Below are positions 14,371-15,517 of a stretch of DNA of 15,517 nt, one piece after another. A program made the position numbers and the translations under genes. The first letter of the stretch is position 1, and each line of letters opens with the position of its first letter. The notes beneath the pieces were generated by a model. It saw nothing but the letters and a program-made list of their open reading frames with translations, had not been told where the DNA came from and made no database searches. Origin of the DNA: Candidatus Omnitrophota bacterium (GTDB taxonomy: Bacteria > Omnitrophota > Gorgyraeia > Gygaellales > Profunditerraquicolaceae); NCBI GenBank assembly GCA_030691585.1, contig JAUYEC010000070.1, positions 1 through 15,517 of the forward strand. Direction: 5' to 3'.

Positions 14371-15431
14371 TGGGGATAAAACGGCGCAAGACAAGGATAG
14401 TGAAAATCGGCACTTGCCTTATCGGTGGCAGTCACAGAATAGCCATCCAGTCAATGGCCAAGGTAAGGACAGCTGATATATCGAAAGTTCTCGGGCAGAT
14501 AAAAGAACTAGAGGAAGTCGGCTGTCAGATCGTGCGCCTTGCCGTTAAAGACGATGTTGACGCCGCGGCCTTAAAAGAAATAAAAAAGAAATCCTGCTTG
14601 CCTCTTGTGGCCGATATCCATTTTAACTGGCGCCTGGCGATTAAAGCGATCGAGAGCGGGGTAGATAAGATCCGGCTAAACCCCGGCAATATATATAGGA
14701 AAGAAGAAGTTGCAAATATTGCCCGGGCAGCGGCCGCTGCCGGTATTCCGATAAGAGTAGGAGCGAATTCCGGGTCATTACGCCTCCGGGGCGCATCCCA
14801 GGCAGATGCAATGGTCAAGAGTGTCATGGATTACGTCCGGATGCTCGAGAAGAATAAGTTTTATAATATTGTGCTGTCTTTGAAGGCCTCAAACATTATG
14901 GATACGGTAGCGGCATACCGCCGTGTGGCTAAGCTTTGTGATTATCCCCTGCATTTAGGGGTCACAGCGACCGGCGCTCCGTATTTAGGCACGATAAAAT
15001 CCAGCATTGCTTTAGGCATACTCCTGGCCGAGGGTATCGGAGATACGATAAGAGTGTCTTTGACCGATGAGCCGCAACAGGAGATCGCTGCCGCGGCCTC
15101 GATCCTGGAGTCACTTGGCCTGCGCAAATCCGGGCCCCAGATCATCAGTTGTCCGACCTGCGGCCGTTGTGAAGTTGACCTTATTAAGATAGTCAAAGAA
15201 TTGGAAAAAAAAATATCAACGTCCCACGTCCTACGTCCCACGCCCTACGATCCGCTCTCAATAGCGGTAATGGGTTGTGTGGTCAACGGCCCCGGAGAGG
15301 CAAAAGAGGCCGACATCGGCGTGGCCTTCGGAAAAAAAGACGGATTATTATTTAAAAAGGGTAAACCGGTCAGAAAAGTCGATTTTTCTTCTTGCGTAGA
15401 AGTCCTGCTGGACCAGATGAGGAGACTCTAA
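14370..15431 (+). CDS. ispG: 4-hydroxy-3-methylbut-2-enyl diphosphate synthase (MEcPP reductase)
   Basis: Reductively opens 2-C-methyl-D-erythritol 2,4-cyclodiphosphate to HMBPP, the penultimate MEP step, using a [4Fe-4S] cluster. The protein is 353 residues. The TIM barrel shows RIAIQSMAKVRTAD, PLVADIHFNW and DKIRLNPGN. The cluster ligands are Cys261 and Cys264 (SCPTC) and Cys303 (MGCVVNGPGE, with the conserved Glu310). Two oddities stand out. The LGxTEAG motif reads LGVTATG (Ala200, Thr201). Residues about 284-294 are encoded by a heptamer array that lengthens the linker before the third cysteine by seven residues relative to E. coli and B. subtilis IspG as I recall them. The ATG at 14370 overlaps the rseP stop (TGATG); a GTG at 14367 is an alternative. 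Confidence 0.96.
   Translation: MGIKRRKTRIVKIGTCLIGGSHRIAIQSMAKVRTADISKVLGQIKELEEVGCQIVRLAVKDDVDAAALKEIKKKSCLPLVADIHFNWRLAIKAIESGVDKIRLNPGNIYRKEEVANIARAAAAAGIPIRVGANSGSLRLRGASQADAMVKSVMDYVRMLEKNKFYNIVLSLKASNIMDTVAAYRRVAKLCDYPLHLGVTATGAPYLGTIKSSIALGILLAEGIGDTIRVSLTDEPQQEIAAAASILESLGLRKSGPQIISCPTCGRCEVDLIKIVKELEKKISTSHVLRPTPYDPLSIAVMGCVVNGPGEAKEADIGVAFGKKDGLLFKKGKPVRKVDFSSCVEVLLDQMRRL
15219..15249. repeat. ACGTCCY heptamer array inside ispG (element C)
   Basis: The units are ACGTCCC, ACGTCCT, ACGTCCC, ACGCCCT and a partial ACG: 4.4 copies with two kinds of single-base change. It is read in the ispG frame as T-S-H-V-L-R-P-T-P-Y, between the cluster-binding CxxC and the third cysteine. There is no inverted partner here, unlike elements A and B. 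Confidence 0.85.
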
Positions 15432-15517
15432 TGTCTAAAGCAATCAATGAAAAGATCAGGCAGCAGATCATCAACCGCTACAGCAGTATGTTCTCCATGG
15501 ATAAGATTGATGAAACC
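15431..15517 (+). CDS. Start of an unidentified gene, 3'-truncated
   Basis: Only 29 residues are visible, beginning MSKAINEKIRQQIINRYSSM, and the frame is open to the window end. GAGGAG lies 6 nt before the ATG, and the ATG overlaps the ispG stop as TAATG, so it is very likely a real, translationally coupled member of the operon. In related gene orders ispG is often followed by proS, but this N-terminus does not look like prolyl-tRNA synthetase to me. I cannot name a product. Confidence 0.65.
   Translation, partial: MSKAINEKIRQQIINRYSSMFSMDKIDET

Overview
The window is a densely packed bacterial chromosome segment of about 15.5 kb with every gene on the + strand. It most resembles Candidatus Omnitrophota (former OP3) or a close PVC-superphylum relative. 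That is an inference from four things: the run uppS-cdsA-dxr-rseP-ispG, a DUF4912 gene next to a GH57 branching enzyme, the altered CdsA signature (PGLGG...LDSIDS), and lineage-style repeats between genes. The Gram-negative-type envelope genes (an OmpA-domain lipoprotein, RseP) and the probable Re-type citrate synthase fit an anaerobe with an outer membrane. No marker gene here fixes the taxonomy.

Layout. (1) 1-2432: the 3' part of a class V aminotransferase and a full-length serA, together the first two steps of the phosphorylated serine pathway. (2) 2429-5408: coupled to serA, an exported multidomain protein (a metallophosphatase fold that has lost its metal ligands, a Cys cluster and two thioredoxin-like domains), then a Re-citrate/homocitrate synthase-type enzyme. 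(3) 5578-6852: purA. (4) 6853-8120: a clear sigma70-type promoter, an OmpA/MotB-domain lipoprotein and a small membrane-anchored coiled-coil protein, ending at a terminator. (5) 8229-10582: DUF4912 protein and GH57 alpha-glucan branching enzyme. (6) 10592-15431: uppS-cdsA-dxr-rseP-ispG, an almost gapless operon joining the MEP isoprenoid pathway (Dxr, IspG) to its envelope use (UppS), phospholipid precursor synthesis (CdsA) and membrane proteolysis (RseP). An unidentified gene begins at 15431 and runs off the end.

The most unusual content is not a gene. Three elements of different sequence share a 7-nt period. Two are long imperfect inverted arrays that nearly fill the two largest intergenic gaps (648-820 and 5431-5553). 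The third is a 4.4-copy ACGTCCY array inside ispG (15219-15249), where it appears to have added seven residues in frame, since three heptamers make seven codons. A separate REP-like perfect palindrome lies at 7643-7671. No gene-free stretch exceeds 300 bases, and I saw no rRNA, tRNA, CRISPR array, transposase or phage gene.
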